A DNA stretch of 64,000 nt from an uncultured Flavobacteriales bacterium (GCA_943788145.1 CALSPD010000027.1:31647-95646); one strand, 5' to 3'; shown: positions 29,513-38,684, counted from the stretch's first letter. The notes: generated by a model from the letters alone, not told the origin. Numbers and translations are program-made.

Positions 29513-30236
29513 AAAGCTCTTGATTTTGGGCTTAGCGTTGCTACATTTCGCGGCATTTGCGGGAGGTGAAAAGTTTCAAATCAATTTCCATATTTCACCG
29601 AACGGGGAATGGCTCTGGTTTAGTGGGAGCCCGAGTTCTAGCTTTTATAACAGCAGCTTTGGCACAAAGCTTTCTTATAACGTAGGTTTAGAATACAAGC
29701 GCTTCTTTGATCCATCCTTGAGTTTGAGTATAGGCGCGCTTTACATGAACAAAGGGTTTCGAAATAAGGATCCTTTTGACCCTTCACAAATCACCTTGTA
29801 TAGCAGTCATATGGCTGCCCTTCCTATAAGCTTAAATATTCATCAAGATATTACTAGACGAACGGAAATGATTTATTCACTCGGCATTGTACCTGGATAC
29901 AGCTTTTCGGAGCGGGTAAGAAGTTCTTTGTATTCTGGGGAGGATAATCCGACCGAAGGACTGTTTGATCTGGCCGATTCAAAAGGAAATATTGATTTAC
30001 TCAATGACGTTTACCTTGGGGCGGCTTTGGGGATCGGCATTTCGACCTATTTAAAAAGCCGCGTTGTAATGGTCATACAACCAACGTTTAAATTTCAGCT
30101 AAACAACGCGCATGATTATCTCGGAATATTTATTCCAGGAGATCCAGTTGCCATGCGAATGAATTCCTTCGGAGTTGATTTTAAAATCGGATATTTCTTC
30201 ACCAAACAAGTCCGAAATCGTACCAAAGATATATAG
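29505..30236 (+). CDS. Outer-membrane beta-barrel protein (porin-like)
   Basis: The 243-residue protein has the signal MRKKLLILGLALLHFAAFA and alternating strands (NVGLEYKRFFDPSLSLSIGAL, GAALGIGISTYLKSR). This resembles the small barrels annotated as PorT/outer-membrane beta-barrel domains. Its start overlaps the stop of the dehydrogenase gene by 8 bases, which suggests translational coupling. Its last 60 bases overlap the frame of the next gene. Function is unknown. Confidence 0.65.
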   Translation: MRKKLLILGLALLHFAAFAGGEKFQINFHISPNGEWLWFSGSPSSSFYNSSFGTKLSYNVGLEYKRFFDPSLSLSIGALYMNKGFRNKDPFDPSQITLYSSHMAALPISLNIHQDITRRTEMIYSLGIVPGYSFSERVRSSLYSGEDNPTEGLFDLADSKGNIDLLNDVYLGAALGIGISTYLKSRVVMVIQPTFKFQLNNAHDYLGIFIPGDPVAMRMNSFGVDFKIGYFFTKQVRNRTKDI

Positions 30237-31335
30237 CAAGTTGGCCTTTCTTGGGCTGTTGAGCGCCTTCCTTTTGTTGTCGCTTCAATCGGTATTCAGG
30301 CTTTTTCCCGTTGCCAAGCTTAACGGAGAAGAAATTGCTCCACAGCCAATGGCACTCAACCTAGCATCATTCAAGGAAGGAGAGTGGCAAAAGCATCAAT
30401 CCATGCAATCTACCCGAACTTTTGCTTTTCGAGCTCAATGCGCTCGGATCTACAATCAACTCAATTATTCCTTTTTTGGAGAAACTACTTATTTCATCGA
30501 AGCAGGCAAGGACGGATATCTTTTTGAGAAGGTTTATTCGGCTTCCGTTTGCGGAGAAAATTTCGCAGGCCATGAAAAACTCACGAATCAACTGGATTCT
30601 TTGGATCGGTTAGACCAACTGCTGAAATCGCGAGGTAAAACGTTAATCGTGCTTTTGGCGCCAAATAAGTATCGATTTTTTCGAGAGAAAGTGGATCTGG
30701 ACTGTGATCAAGAACAAACTAATTATGATGTAATTCGCACGTTGCTCGACCAGAAACAGATTGAAACGATCGATTGCAATCGATTGTTTCAAGACAAAGA
30801 CGCAACGTATCCACTCTTCTCGAAAAACGGCACGCATTGGAGCATTTATGGTGCAGGTCAGGTGGCGAAGGAGTTGCAAAACATGTTGGTTGAAGGAGGT
30901 TATTCAGATGGAGTCCTATCCGAGCAAAGCATTGAAATGGATGAATTCCCTAGATATACGGACAAGGATTTGCACGATTTATTGAATATTATGCAACTGC
31001 CGCCAAAGGAAACGCTAGCCTATCCTACATATCAATGGAGTGGTCAAAAGAAGCCCCGAACTTTGATTGTTGGAGACAGTTATTATATGACTTTTTATTA
31101 CCTGAATTTACATGAAACCATGTTTGCGGCAGACAGTAAGTTCTTTCATTATGCGAAGGAGCAAGTTGGAGTTAATCCCAAGATAGGTGAACCATTGACA
31201 TCGGAAATGATTGCAGCAGAACTAGACCGATCCGATGTTATTATTTTGGAATCGAATGAAGATGCTTTAAGCAAATTTGGGTGGGGCTTTATTTCAAAGG
31301 CCGTTGAAATGCTAGAATCTGAACCATCATTATGA
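30175..31335 (+). CDS. AlgX/DHHW-type SGNH-like protein (membrane-anchored)
   Basis: An N-terminal hydrophobic helix (LAFLGLLSAFLLLSLQSVF) is followed by a domain with TLIVLLAPNKYRFF, GTHWSIYGAG and LIVGDSYYMTFYY. GTHWS and GDS-type motifs are the His and Ser sites of the AlgX/AlgJ SGNH-like family, which O-acetylates exopolysaccharide. No membrane acetyltransferase partner is in the window, so acetylation is a family-based guess. The start is uncertain: the frame opens at TTG 30175, inside the previous gene, with another TTG at 30241. Its stop overlaps the ATG of the glycosyltransferase (ATGA). Confidence 0.6.
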   Translation: MILKSDISSPNKSEIVPKIYSKLAFLGLLSAFLLLSLQSVFRLFPVAKLNGEEIAPQPMALNLASFKEGEWQKHQSMQSTRTFAFRAQCARIYNQLNYSFFGETTYFIEAGKDGYLFEKVYSASVCGENFAGHEKLTNQLDSLDRLDQLLKSRGKTLIVLLAPNKYRFFREKVDLDCDQEQTNYDVIRTLLDQKQIETIDCNRLFQDKDATYPLFSKNGTHWSIYGAGQVAKELQNMLVEGGYSDGVLSEQSIEMDEFPRYTDKDLHDLLNIMQLPPKETLAYPTYQWSGQKKPRTLIVGDSYYMTFYYLNLHETMFAADSKFFHYAKEQVGVNPKIGEPLTSEMIAAELDRSDVIILESNEDALSKFGWGFISKAVEMLESEPSL

Positions 31336-32558
31336 AAGTGCTCATCATCGGACATCAATGGCCAGAGCCAAATTCATCGGCTGCCGGCAGTAGAATGCTT
31401 CAACTCATTCAAGTTTTTTTGGAAGCCGGATGGAATTGCCATTTTGCTTGTGCGGCCCGAAGTTCAGAGTATGCGGCCGATTTGAAAAGAATAGGCGTTG
31501 AAACCCACGATATTGAATTGAATCAATCGTCTTTTGATCATTTCATAGAGCAATTAAAGCCCGACATGGTGTTGTTCGATCGCTTTATGGTAGAAGAACA
31601 ATTTGGTTGGCGCGTGGCTCGAGTTTGTCCGAATGCTTTACGCATTTTAGACTCTGAAGATTTGCATTTTTTGCGTTATGCGCGGGAGGAAGCGGTGAAG
31701 AAATCGATGGACTTGGAGTCGTTAGATTTACATACAGATAGGGCCATTCGTGAGATAGCTGCCATTTATCGCTGCGATATGACTTTGATTATATCCAACT
31801 ATGAAATAGCGCTCTTAAGAGACGATTTTGGAATAGCCGAACGCCAATTGATGTACGTTCCATTTATGGTCGAACCAAAAGATAAAAAGGCCATTACCTT
31901 GTTACCAAGCTTTGAAGATCGAGCTGAGTTTGTTTCTATTGGAAATTTTCTTCACGCTCCCAATCGAGATGCCGTACTTTTTTTGAAACAAGAAATCTGG
32001 CCCCTGATTCGAGCGACTTTACCAAAGGCTGAAATGCATATTTATGGTGCTTATACAGACGAATCGGTAAGACAACTTCACAATGAAAAAATGGGCTTTT
32101 TGATCAAAGGAAGAGCTGAAGACGCCAATAAAGTCATCGCTCAATCGCGAGTGATGTTGGCACCCTTGCGATTCGGAGCAGGTTTAAAAGGTAAACTCAT
32201 CGAAGCCATGCAAGCAGGAACACCAAGCGTGACAACTAGCGTAGGTGCTGAAGCTATGTTTTCGGGCGCTTCATGGTGCGGTTCCATTCAAAATGAGCCT
32301 CAACAATTTGCGCAGCAGGCAACCGAATTATACGGTGATGAAGGCAAATGGACTCAAGCTCAGCAGAGAGGTTTTAAGATCATTTCGGCCGAGTTTGATC
32401 GAGAGCGGTTTAGAGGCGTAATCATCGACCGATTGAATGATTTGCGGCTCAACATTGCTGCTTATCGCAGAAAGAATTTTATAGGTGCTATGTTGCAACA
32501 TCACAGCATGCGTAGTACAGAGTTTATGTCACGATGGATTGAATTAAAAAACCGATAG
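31332..32558 (+). CDS. Glycosyltransferase (GT4-like)
   Basis: The 408-residue protein starts MKVLIIGHQWPEPNSSAAGSR and has a two-lobed GT-B layout. The N-terminal lobe has the Rossmann-like start and the C-terminal lobe has FVSIGNFLHAPNRDAV, then APLRFGAGLKGKLIEAMQAG, where Lys and Glu sit as in the GT4 nucleotide-sugar site. It presumably adds a sugar to a surface polysaccharide. The ATG overlaps the stop of the AlgX-like gene, which ties the two. Substrate unknown. Confidence 0.75.
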   Translation: MKVLIIGHQWPEPNSSAAGSRMLQLIQVFLEAGWNCHFACAARSSEYAADLKRIGVETHDIELNQSSFDHFIEQLKPDMVLFDRFMVEEQFGWRVARVCPNALRILDSEDLHFLRYAREEAVKKSMDLESLDLHTDRAIREIAAIYRCDMTLIISNYEIALLRDDFGIAERQLMYVPFMVEPKDKKAITLLPSFEDRAEFVSIGNFLHAPNRDAVLFLKQEIWPLIRATLPKAEMHIYGAYTDESVRQLHNEKMGFLIKGRAEDANKVIAQSRVMLAPLRFGAGLKGKLIEAMQAGTPSVTTSVGAEAMFSGASWCGSIQNEPQQFAQQATELYGDEGKWTQAQQRGFKIISAEFDRERFRGVIIDRLNDLRLNIAAYRRKNFIGAMLQHHSMRSTEFMSRWIELKNR

Positions 32559-32574
32559 TTTCAATTAAAAAGAG

Positions 32575-32758
32575 CTACAGTATTATCAAAGGTTGCGTGT
32601 AAGTGCCGGTGGAAGTTTTAATTGAAACCGTGTATGAACCTGCGGTTAAGCTCATGTCTGAAAGCGTTACGGAAAGACTGCCAATTTTATTTATAGACCT
32701 ATAAACCACTAATCGAAATTGAAACAGAAATAGCGAATAGGAGTAGGTTTTTACACAT
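32575..32758 (-). pseudogene. Remnant of a T9SS-secreted protein (signal peptide and sorting tail only)
   Basis: On the reverse strand an ATG at 32758 opens MCKNLLLFAISVSISISGL, a signal-peptide-like sequence that stops at once. Overlapping it in a different frame, the sequence from about 32685 to the stop at 32575 reads INKIGSLSVTLSDMSLTAG, then SYTVSIKTSTGTYTQPLIIL. This is the last third of a type A sorting domain. The two pieces look like the ends of a gene whose middle was deleted. They fill much of a 311-base gap between the glycosyltransferase and the MCE gene, where nothing else is recognised. Confidence 0.5.
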
Positions 32759-32869
32759 CACCAAGATAGAACAAACGAACTAAAAATCCTAGTTGAACCA
32801 GATTTAGCTCGAATTATATTGTTTTAGAAAAGACGATGTTTCGAGCTCTCGCGCAAGTTTGAAGCTTAG

Positions 32870-33370
32870 CTATTTTAACTCTAAAGCCTCTGTGCTATCA
32901 ATTATGTTTCGCAATCGCTCAATCTCATTCAGGAGTGAATCGTGTTGAGATGTGCTGAGCTTTGAACCATAACTGTTCAGCAATTCTTTTACATCCTTGA
33001 AGGGCGATTTTACGATGGTTTCACTCTCTCCATCCAGGGTGTCGATGGGTTGGATACAAACGGTTGAAAGACCGAGCTGTAGCTGAATCTCTTTTTCCCC
33101 AAGATGATTTACCGATTGGATTTCAAATTTTGAATCAAGGGGTAGGCGTTGGTTTTCCTTGAGCTTGATGGACACAATGACGGAGTAATCTTTTGCCAAA
33201 TTGATTTGGGTTACTTCACCAATGACTAATCCGTCAACCGTTAACCCATCCTGAAGTTTTAAACCAGTTACGTTTTTGAATCGGAGTTTGAAATCAACAT
33301 TTTTCTCGGGTTTACAATGACTCAAAACAGCCGTCAATCCAAGGAAAAGTAAGCAATACCTTAACTTCAT
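32870..33370 (-). CDS. MCE-domain (MlaD-like) lipoprotein
   Basis: The 166-residue protein starts MKLRYCLLFLGLTAVLSHC, a lipoprotein signal with Cys19. The domain FKNVTGLKLQDGLTVDGLVIGEVTQINL is the MCE barrel seen in MlaD, Mce and PqiB proteins (pattern: v.GL..g..V...G..iG.V). It ends in a short, probably helical tail. MCE proteins carry lipids between membranes, usually with an ABC transporter; no mlaE or mlaF gene is nearby, so this is an orphan. The start at 33370 is chosen for the lipobox; it lies 4 bases after the stop of the gene upstream. It is the last gene of the mutL operon. Confidence 0.75.
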   Translation of the reverse strand: MKLRYCLLFLGLTAVLSHCKPEKNVDFKLRFKNVTGLKLQDGLTVDGLVIGEVTQINLAKDYSVIVSIKLKENQRLPLDSKFEIQSVNHLGEKEIQLQLGLSTVCIQPIDTLDGESETIVKSPFKDVKELLNSYGSKLSTSQHDSLLNEIERLRNIIDSTEALELK

Positions 33371-33374
33371 TCGA

Positions 33375-33809
33375 TTAGGCATCGATGTCAATGTCGTCCA
33401 GTTCACCCCGTTTGATCCGCTTGGCATCTATCTTTTTTTTGCCCTCAAAGATCCAAAAAACGACACCTACGAGCACCATGCCGACCGGCCAAATGAAAAC
33501 GCGATTTATCAATCCGAAACCTAACACAAACCAGACGCCCCCAATTAGAACCAATCCCTTAGCTGCGGCCAATCGATTGGTGAATCCAAATTTGTCCAGT
33601 CCAAAGGTCTCTTCTTTCAACTTGTTGGCAGCCTTCACTTTGTCCTCCGCATCAACAAGAGCGGCCTGCACTTCATCTACATTGAAATCGGGGCAAGAAG
33701 TTTCAAAATCAGCCTGCTCCCCCGTGAGTTTACAAACAATCCCTTTTTTGGGGTTGAAAGCTCGGTTTTGGCATTTTTTACAATAACTCAGATGATATTC
33801 ACGGGTCAT
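33375..33809 (-). CDS. Small membrane protein with Cys-rich N-terminus
   Basis: The 144-residue protein starts MTREYHLSYCKKCQNRAF. Cys10, Cys13, Cys26 and Cys39 (the last in ETSCPDF) could bind zinc. A helical region (VDAEDKVKAANKLKEE) and two hydrophobic segments (LVLIGGVWFVLGFGLI, FIWPVGMVLVGVVFWIF) follow, and an acidic tail (DDIDIDA). I do not know a function; the layout fits an inner-membrane protein with a cytoplasmic metal-binding head. It lies in the mutL operon between the endonuclease/phosphatase protein and the MCE lipoprotein. Confidence 0.6.
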   Translation of the reverse strand: MTREYHLSYCKKCQNRAFNPKKGIVCKLTGEQADFETSCPDFNVDEVQAALVDAEDKVKAANKLKEETFGLDKFGFTNRLAAAKGLVLIGGVWFVLGFGLINRVFIWPVGMVLVGVVFWIFEGKKKIDAKRIKRGELDDIDIDA

Positions 33810-33847
33810 GAAAACGAAAATAGCAGAATCAGTTGATTGCTTGTAGC

Positions 33848-34945
33848 TTATTTGGTGATGCTAAAAGAGCCAAATAAAGGACGATGATCGCTAAGTTTAA
33901 TATCCTCTGTATTAAACTGATTTAAGCCTACGGCTGGGCTGTGCAGGAGGTAGTCAATTCGTAAGCTGGGGTAGTATCCAATGTAAGTGCTGCCCAATCC
34001 TTGGCCTTCTTCAATGAAGGCATCTTCTAAGCCTGAGCACAATGTTTGATATGAATAAGAGCAAGGAGTGTCGTTAAAATCGCCACAAACGATAACGGGA
34101 TAAGGGGAATTTGCAATGTATTGTGCGATTTTATCCGACTGATCGGCCCGTTTTTTATAACCTCCTGCCAGCTTTCTAAGCAAGAGCTTTAAATCGTCCC
34201 ACTGCTTTTGCTGGTTGTTTTTTTCGATGTGTTCGCTGATGTCTTTTTCGAGTGCACTCAAATGCACAGAAGCCAAATGGACATTAAACACGCGAATCGT
34301 GTCATCATCAATTTTAATGTCGGAATAGATGGCCACATTGTTTCCGGCCGTGTCGAGGGGCACTAATCCTTTATAGACAATGGGATAGCTGCTCAACGTG
34401 GCTATCCCAAATTTATTCAGTCCATTATGCATGATGGCCGTGAAATGCTCGTGATGATTGCCGGCTTTTTGAACTTCCAACAGCGTATCGAGCTTGTTAA
34501 AGTATTTCGGGTCATTCGATCGAAAATACTCCTGAAGACACAAGATTTCAGCATCTTTTGATTTGATGTATTCTAAAATGTTGTTGCGTGTGTCCTTGTT
34601 GTTCGACCAATTGTATAAGTCAAACAAGCGGACATTAAAGGAAAGGACGTCAAATTGACCCGACTCATTCGACTTATTCGAAAGCTGCAAGTGACGGGTG
34701 ATCATTGGGGTTGAAAGTAGCAAAGCACTTAATCCGAAAATGACGTAGCCCGGTTTTAGTGCCAACCAAAACAACACAAAAAGAAGATTGGCGATAAACA
34801 ACGCTAAAAAGCCCAAACCAAAAAAGGATGGGATCAAAAAGGTATTTGGGTCTATCCAGGGCGAAGTAATGCTAAGGCATAGCGCAAAGGCCAACAAAAG
34901 ATTCATTGACAGTAAAAGGATTCGAAGTAATCGGCTGCCTTTCAC
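33848..34945 (-). CDS. Endonuclease/exonuclease/phosphatase-family membrane protein
   Basis: Residues 1-80 are three hydrophobic segments (LLRILLLSMNLLLAFALCLS onwards). The C-terminal domain carries FDVLSFNVRLFDLYNW, EILCLQEYF, VIVCGDFNDTPCSYSY and LSDHRPLFG. These are the Asn, Glu, Asp-Asn and Asp-His motifs of the EEP fold, so catalysis seems intact. Substrate could be DNA, phospholipid or sphingolipid head groups; the membrane location favours a lipid but does not prove it. It is 9 bases from the rhomboid gene upstream. Confidence 0.8.
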   Translation of the reverse strand: MKGSRLLRILLLSMNLLLAFALCLSITSPWIDPNTFLIPSFFGLGFLALFIANLLFVLFWLALKPGYVIFGLSALLLSTPMITRHLQLSNKSNESGQFDVLSFNVRLFDLYNWSNNKDTRNNILEYIKSKDAEILCLQEYFRSNDPKYFNKLDTLLEVQKAGNHHEHFTAIMHNGLNKFGIATLSSYPIVYKGLVPLDTAGNNVAIYSDIKIDDDTIRVFNVHLASVHLSALEKDISEHIEKNNQQKQWDDLKLLLRKLAGGYKKRADQSDKIAQYIANSPYPVIVCGDFNDTPCSYSYQTLCSGLEDAFIEEGQGLGSTYIGYYPSLRIDYLLHSPAVGLNQFNTEDIKLSDHRPLFGSFSITK

Positions 34946-34954
34946 AATGTTGTG

Positions 34955-35830
34955 CTAGTTTTTATTGCTGAGTTTAAAAAGGAACTCCTTCTCTTCTTTA
35001 CTCAAGTTTTCATAACCCGATTTTGAAATCTTATCTAAAATGGCGTTGGTTTTTGCTTGGATCTCTGCCTTCAGCTGCATGTCTGATTTTACGGGTCGAG
35101 CAGAGTGTTTGTCGTCATCAACCACAATCCGCATCCGAGGTTTTCGAGCAAACAATCCCTTGAATTGTTCAAATAGATCATTGATTGTGGTGATAAGGTC
35201 CTTTCCTTTTCCCAGTGAACGATGGTAGAAAAACCCAAAGGCTGCACCGCCCAAATGCGCCATTTTTCCACCCGTGTTAAAGTTGAAATCAAGGACGGTA
35301 TTCATTATGAATATGGCTAGCGCCACATATTTAAGTGGAACTTGACCTATGAAAAGCATGTTGAGTTTGTAGTCGCCAAATCGAAATCCAGCCAACGAAA
35401 CCAAAGCCATAATACCAGCAGATGCACCAATTAAAGGAACATCGGCAATGATTTCACCGCTCAAATATTCGATGCTTTTTATACCTAAATAGAACATGGC
35501 ACCCGAAATTCCACCCAAGAAATACACCCAGATTAATCGCTTTTTACCCATAAAATCATGAATGATTTTTCCGAACCAATAGAGAAGAACCATATTCCAG
35601 AAAATGTGGCTAAATCCGCCATGGAAGAACATGTATGTCACCGCAGACCAAGGGCTGGTTAAGAAAGTTGGAAGGAAGGGATGCATAGCAAACCAACGCA
35701 TAATTTCCGCTCCGGCTCCTGCTGAAAAGTTGGTAATGATGTTGTCCGCCAAAAAAACAATGGCGTTTATAATGACAATTTGCCCAATGAAATTGCCCCC
35801 GCGAAATAGGTTTTTAAAGTCTTCTAACAT
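34955..35830 (-). CDS. Rhomboid-family intramembrane serine protease (first of two)
   Basis: The 291-residue protein has six or so membrane helices. The family motifs are visible: MFFHGGFSHIFWNMVLLYWFG, then the catalytic segment IGASAGIMALV (Ser) and MAHLGGAAFGFFYH (His). It ends in a basic soluble tail, about 90 residues (KPRMRIVVDDDKHSARPVKSD). Rhomboids cut substrates inside the membrane. The serine motif reads GASA rather than the usual GxSG, which is tolerated in some members. It sits next to a second rhomboid in the mutL operon. Confidence 0.85.
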   Translation of the reverse strand: MLEDFKNLFRGGNFIGQIVIINAIVFLADNIITNFSAGAGAEIMRWFAMHPFLPTFLTSPWSAVTYMFFHGGFSHIFWNMVLLYWFGKIIHDFMGKKRLIWVYFLGGISGAMFYLGIKSIEYLSGEIIADVPLIGASAGIMALVSLAGFRFGDYKLNMLFIGQVPLKYVALAIFIMNTVLDFNFNTGGKMAHLGGAAFGFFYHRSLGKGKDLITTINDLFEQFKGLFARKPRMRIVVDDDKHSARPVKSDMQLKAEIQAKTNAILDKISKSGYENLSKEEKEFLFKLSNKN

Positions 35831-35867
35831 ATTCTAGTTCAACAAGGTAAGCAACTACAACGATTTT

Positions 35868-36731
35868 CTAGCGCCATCGCACACCTGATTTTTCCCAAAT
35901 TTTTATGATGATGAAGCCAAACAGCATACCACCCAAGTGGGCAAAATGCGCCACATTATCGTGTGGGTTGTTTTGAAATGCAGAGTACAATTCGATCAAT
36001 CCATAACCAGCCACCAAGTATTTGGCTTTGATTGGAATGGGAATAAACATCATGTAAAGACTGACATTCGGATACATCATTCCGAATGCTAACAGAATCC
36101 CAAACAACGACCCGGATGCGCCTACAACGTTTTGACGGTCAACAATGAAATCGAGGTAACTCTGAAGAAATTGAGTCGATTGTGCAATTACTTGAACATT
36201 ATTCGGGTCCGATTCGAGCTGAACAATGTTGCTACTCAAAAAGCCTTGGATGCTGTTAAATTGACTTGGATATTGGTCTAGAGGCACGAATTCGCTCCAT
36301 GCGTGCGATTGCGCGAAGGCAACGATGTCTTGGCCTATCGGGTTGAGTAATAGGTCTTGAAGTTGTGTTGCGACAGGATATAAGTCCCACGCGACAATGC
36401 CGTAATGCAAAAAGGCAGCACCAAATCCTGTAAGTAAATAATAGATTAAAAAGCGTTTACTGCCCCAGACGTTTTCAATGGCAGATCCAAACATCCAAAC
36501 CGCAAACATGTTGAAGAAAATATGGCCGAAATCACCGTGCATAAACATGTAGGTGATGAGCTGATAGGGTTCGAATAAGCTGCTTTGAAAATAATGGAGT
36601 CCAAAAATTTTCCAGAAATCGATGTTCATCGTTTCTGAGAAAGTTATAGAGGCTAAAAACATCAACCCATTTATAATAAGTAGGTTTTTAACGACTGGTG
36701 GCATGCTTCGCCAACTAGTATTTCCTATCAT
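35868..36731 (-). CDS. Rhomboid-family intramembrane serine protease (second of two)
   Basis: The 287-residue protein shows MFMHGDFGHIFFNMFAVWMFG, the catalytic VGASGSLFGILLAFG (Ser in GASG) and NVAHFAHLGGMLFGF (His). Between helices 2 and 4 lies an insertion of about 80 residues (LLNPIGQDIVAFAQSHAW and on), longer than usual. It starts 1 base from the mutL stop, so it is translationally linked. Substrate unknown. Confidence 0.88.
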   Translation of the reverse strand: MIGNTSWRSMPPVVKNLLIINGLMFLASITFSETMNIDFWKIFGLHYFQSSLFEPYQLITYMFMHGDFGHIFFNMFAVWMFGSAIENVWGSKRFLIYYLLTGFGAAFLHYGIVAWDLYPVATQLQDLLLNPIGQDIVAFAQSHAWSEFVPLDQYPSQFNSIQGFLSSNIVQLESDPNNVQVIAQSTQFLQSYLDFIVDRQNVVGASGSLFGILLAFGMMYPNVSLYMMFIPIPIKAKYLVAGYGLIELYSAFQNNPHDNVAHFAHLGGMLFGFIIIKIWEKSGVRWR

Positions 36732-36732
36732 T

Positions 36733-38559
36733 TTAGCTAAAAAGTTTATCCAACATTCCCGAATTCATTAAAACAAATGTCGGCTTCCCGTTCAAGTCAT
36801 ATTGCGGTTGTTTACATCGCATTAAATGACGAAACATACCTAGCATTTCTTGTGCCTTTAGCTCGACTCCTGACCTGATGGCAGTGTGTTGCGCCATTGA
36901 ACGAACGACCAGTTGTTGAAGTTTCACGGTGTCAGAAGGTTTATTTTCCCTCAAATCGTCAATAAAACCGGCAATGGTTTCTTCCACGCTTATGTCCATA
37001 CAAGCCGCGGGAATGCCACGAACAATGAAGGCATTTTTACCAAATTCTTCGATTTCAAAACCGATGTGTATGAGCGGTTCTATCACAGATTGCAGCAGCA
37101 CAGTATCTTGGGTGCTCAACTCCAGTGTAATAGGGAACAAAAGCGTTTGAATCGGTTTCTGTTGCGCCATGATGCTTTCTTCAAATGTTTCAAAAAGAAT
37201 GCGCGCATGTGCTCGATATTGATGAATGAGGAAGATTCCATCCGCACTTTGAACCAGCATATATCGATTGCCAATTTGACGCACTACCGTGTCGGTTTTA
37301 TCACCGCTCAATTCAAGGGTCTGCTCTTGCTGTTGATTCACATTTAGGTTTTGCTCCAAACCTTGATAAAGTGCCTCCCAACCATGTGTCATGGGTTTTT
37401 GAAAAGCGGATCCCCGTTCCCAACTTTGTTTTGATTCGCTCGGTTTGCCCTTGTCAAATGGATTGAAATCGGTATTGATCATAACGCCTGGTTGCTCGAA
37501 AGTTTGCCCCTTTTTTGGCGGTAAAATGTCAAAAGCCTCTTCTCGCTCAAAGTCAATGGAAGGCGAAACATGATATTGTCCCAGAGATCGTTTGACGGTG
37601 CTTCTTAAGATGGCAAATACAGCGCGCTCATCTTCAAATTTTATTTCTGTCTTCGTTGGGTGAATGTTGACATCTATGGTACTGGGGTCCACATCAAAAT
37701 AGATGAAATACGAAGGGTGGTGGCCATGTGGCATTAAGCCTTCGAATGCTTTTTGAATGGCCGAATGGAAGTAGGAACTCTTGAAGAACCTTCCGTTCAC
37801 AAAAAGGAATTGTTCCCCTCTGCTTTTTCTAGAAGTCTCAGGTTTACCTATAAATCCAGTGATGTTTATCAAATCTGTTTCTTCCTCTACCGGCACCAAC
37901 TTTTCGTTGTACGACTTGCCTAAAATGCCAACGATCCGCTGACGCGTGTTTGAAGTGGGCAAGAAAAATAGCTGTTGCTGATTGTGATAGAGTTTGAATT
38001 CAATAGACGGATTGACCAAAGCAACACGTTCAAATTCATCGATGATGTGACGCATTTCTACCCCATCACTTTTTAGGAATTTCCTTCGAGCGGGAACATT
38101 GAAAAAGAGGTTTTTGACCGAAATCGTGCTGCCGACAGCCATCGCACAGATTTCTTGATACTTAACCTTCGATCCTTCTACTAAAATGTGTGTTCCCACT
38201 TCACGATCGGCAGATCGCGTTTTAAGTTCCATTTGGGCAACCGCTGCAATACTGGCAAGTGCCTCGCCCCTAAATCCCATTGTTCTAATACGAAATAAGT
38301 CTTCCGAAGTGGAAATTTTGGACGTAGCGTGGCGTTCGAGGCTCATTCTGGCATCGGATTCACTCATTCCCTTGCCATCGTCCACAACTTGAATCAAGCT
38401 TTTCCCACTATCATTTACGATGAGTTGGATGCTTCTGGCACCAGCGTCAACGCTGTTTTCGAGCAATTCTTTTACCACCGAAGCGGGGCGTTGAATCACT
38501 TCACCTGCAGCAATCTGATTGGCCAAGCCATCTGGCAGAAGTTTAATAATGTCTGACAT
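36733..38559 (-). CDS. mutL: DNA mismatch repair protein MutL
   Basis: The 608-residue protein starts MSDIIKLLPDGLANQIAAG; 12 codons upstream are open but not conserved. GHKL ATPase motifs are clear: KELLENSVDAGA, VVDDGKGM and TMGFRGEALASI. The C-terminal dimerisation domain contains FLIHQYRAHARILFETF where endonuclease-type MutL has DQHA.HE; Asp, His and Glu are all changed. Bacteroidota often lack the Glu here, so this copy may be non-nicking. MutL couples mismatch recognition to strand removal. It heads an operon with two rhomboids and further membrane genes. Confident from the N-terminus. Confidence 0.92.
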   Translation of the reverse strand: MSDIIKLLPDGLANQIAAGEVIQRPASVVKELLENSVDAGARSIQLIVNDSGKSLIQVVDDGKGMSESDARMSLERHATSKISTSEDLFRIRTMGFRGEALASIAAVAQMELKTRSADREVGTHILVEGSKVKYQEICAMAVGSTISVKNLFFNVPARRKFLKSDGVEMRHIIDEFERVALVNPSIEFKLYHNQQQLFFLPTSNTRQRIVGILGKSYNEKLVPVEEETDLINITGFIGKPETSRKSRGEQFLFVNGRFFKSSYFHSAIQKAFEGLMPHGHHPSYFIYFDVDPSTIDVNIHPTKTEIKFEDERAVFAILRSTVKRSLGQYHVSPSIDFEREEAFDILPPKKGQTFEQPGVMINTDFNPFDKGKPSESKQSWERGSAFQKPMTHGWEALYQGLEQNLNVNQQQEQTLELSGDKTDTVVRQIGNRYMLVQSADGIFLIHQYRAHARILFETFEESIMAQQKPIQTLLFPITLELSTQDTVLLQSVIEPLIHIGFEIEEFGKNAFIVRGIPAACMDISVEETIAGFIDDLRENKPSDTVKLQQLVVRSMAQHTAIRSGVELKAQEMLGMFRHLMRCKQPQYDLNGKPTFVLMNSGMLDKLFS

Positions 38560-38684
38560 GCCATGCAAAGGTGGTATTGCTAGGCGAAAGGTCAAGGATG
38601 AAATGAATTATTAGCAATCTGCAAGAAGCAAGGTAAAAGTCCCAACTTCTCCTAATCTGCTACCCAAACTCTGCGATACAACCC

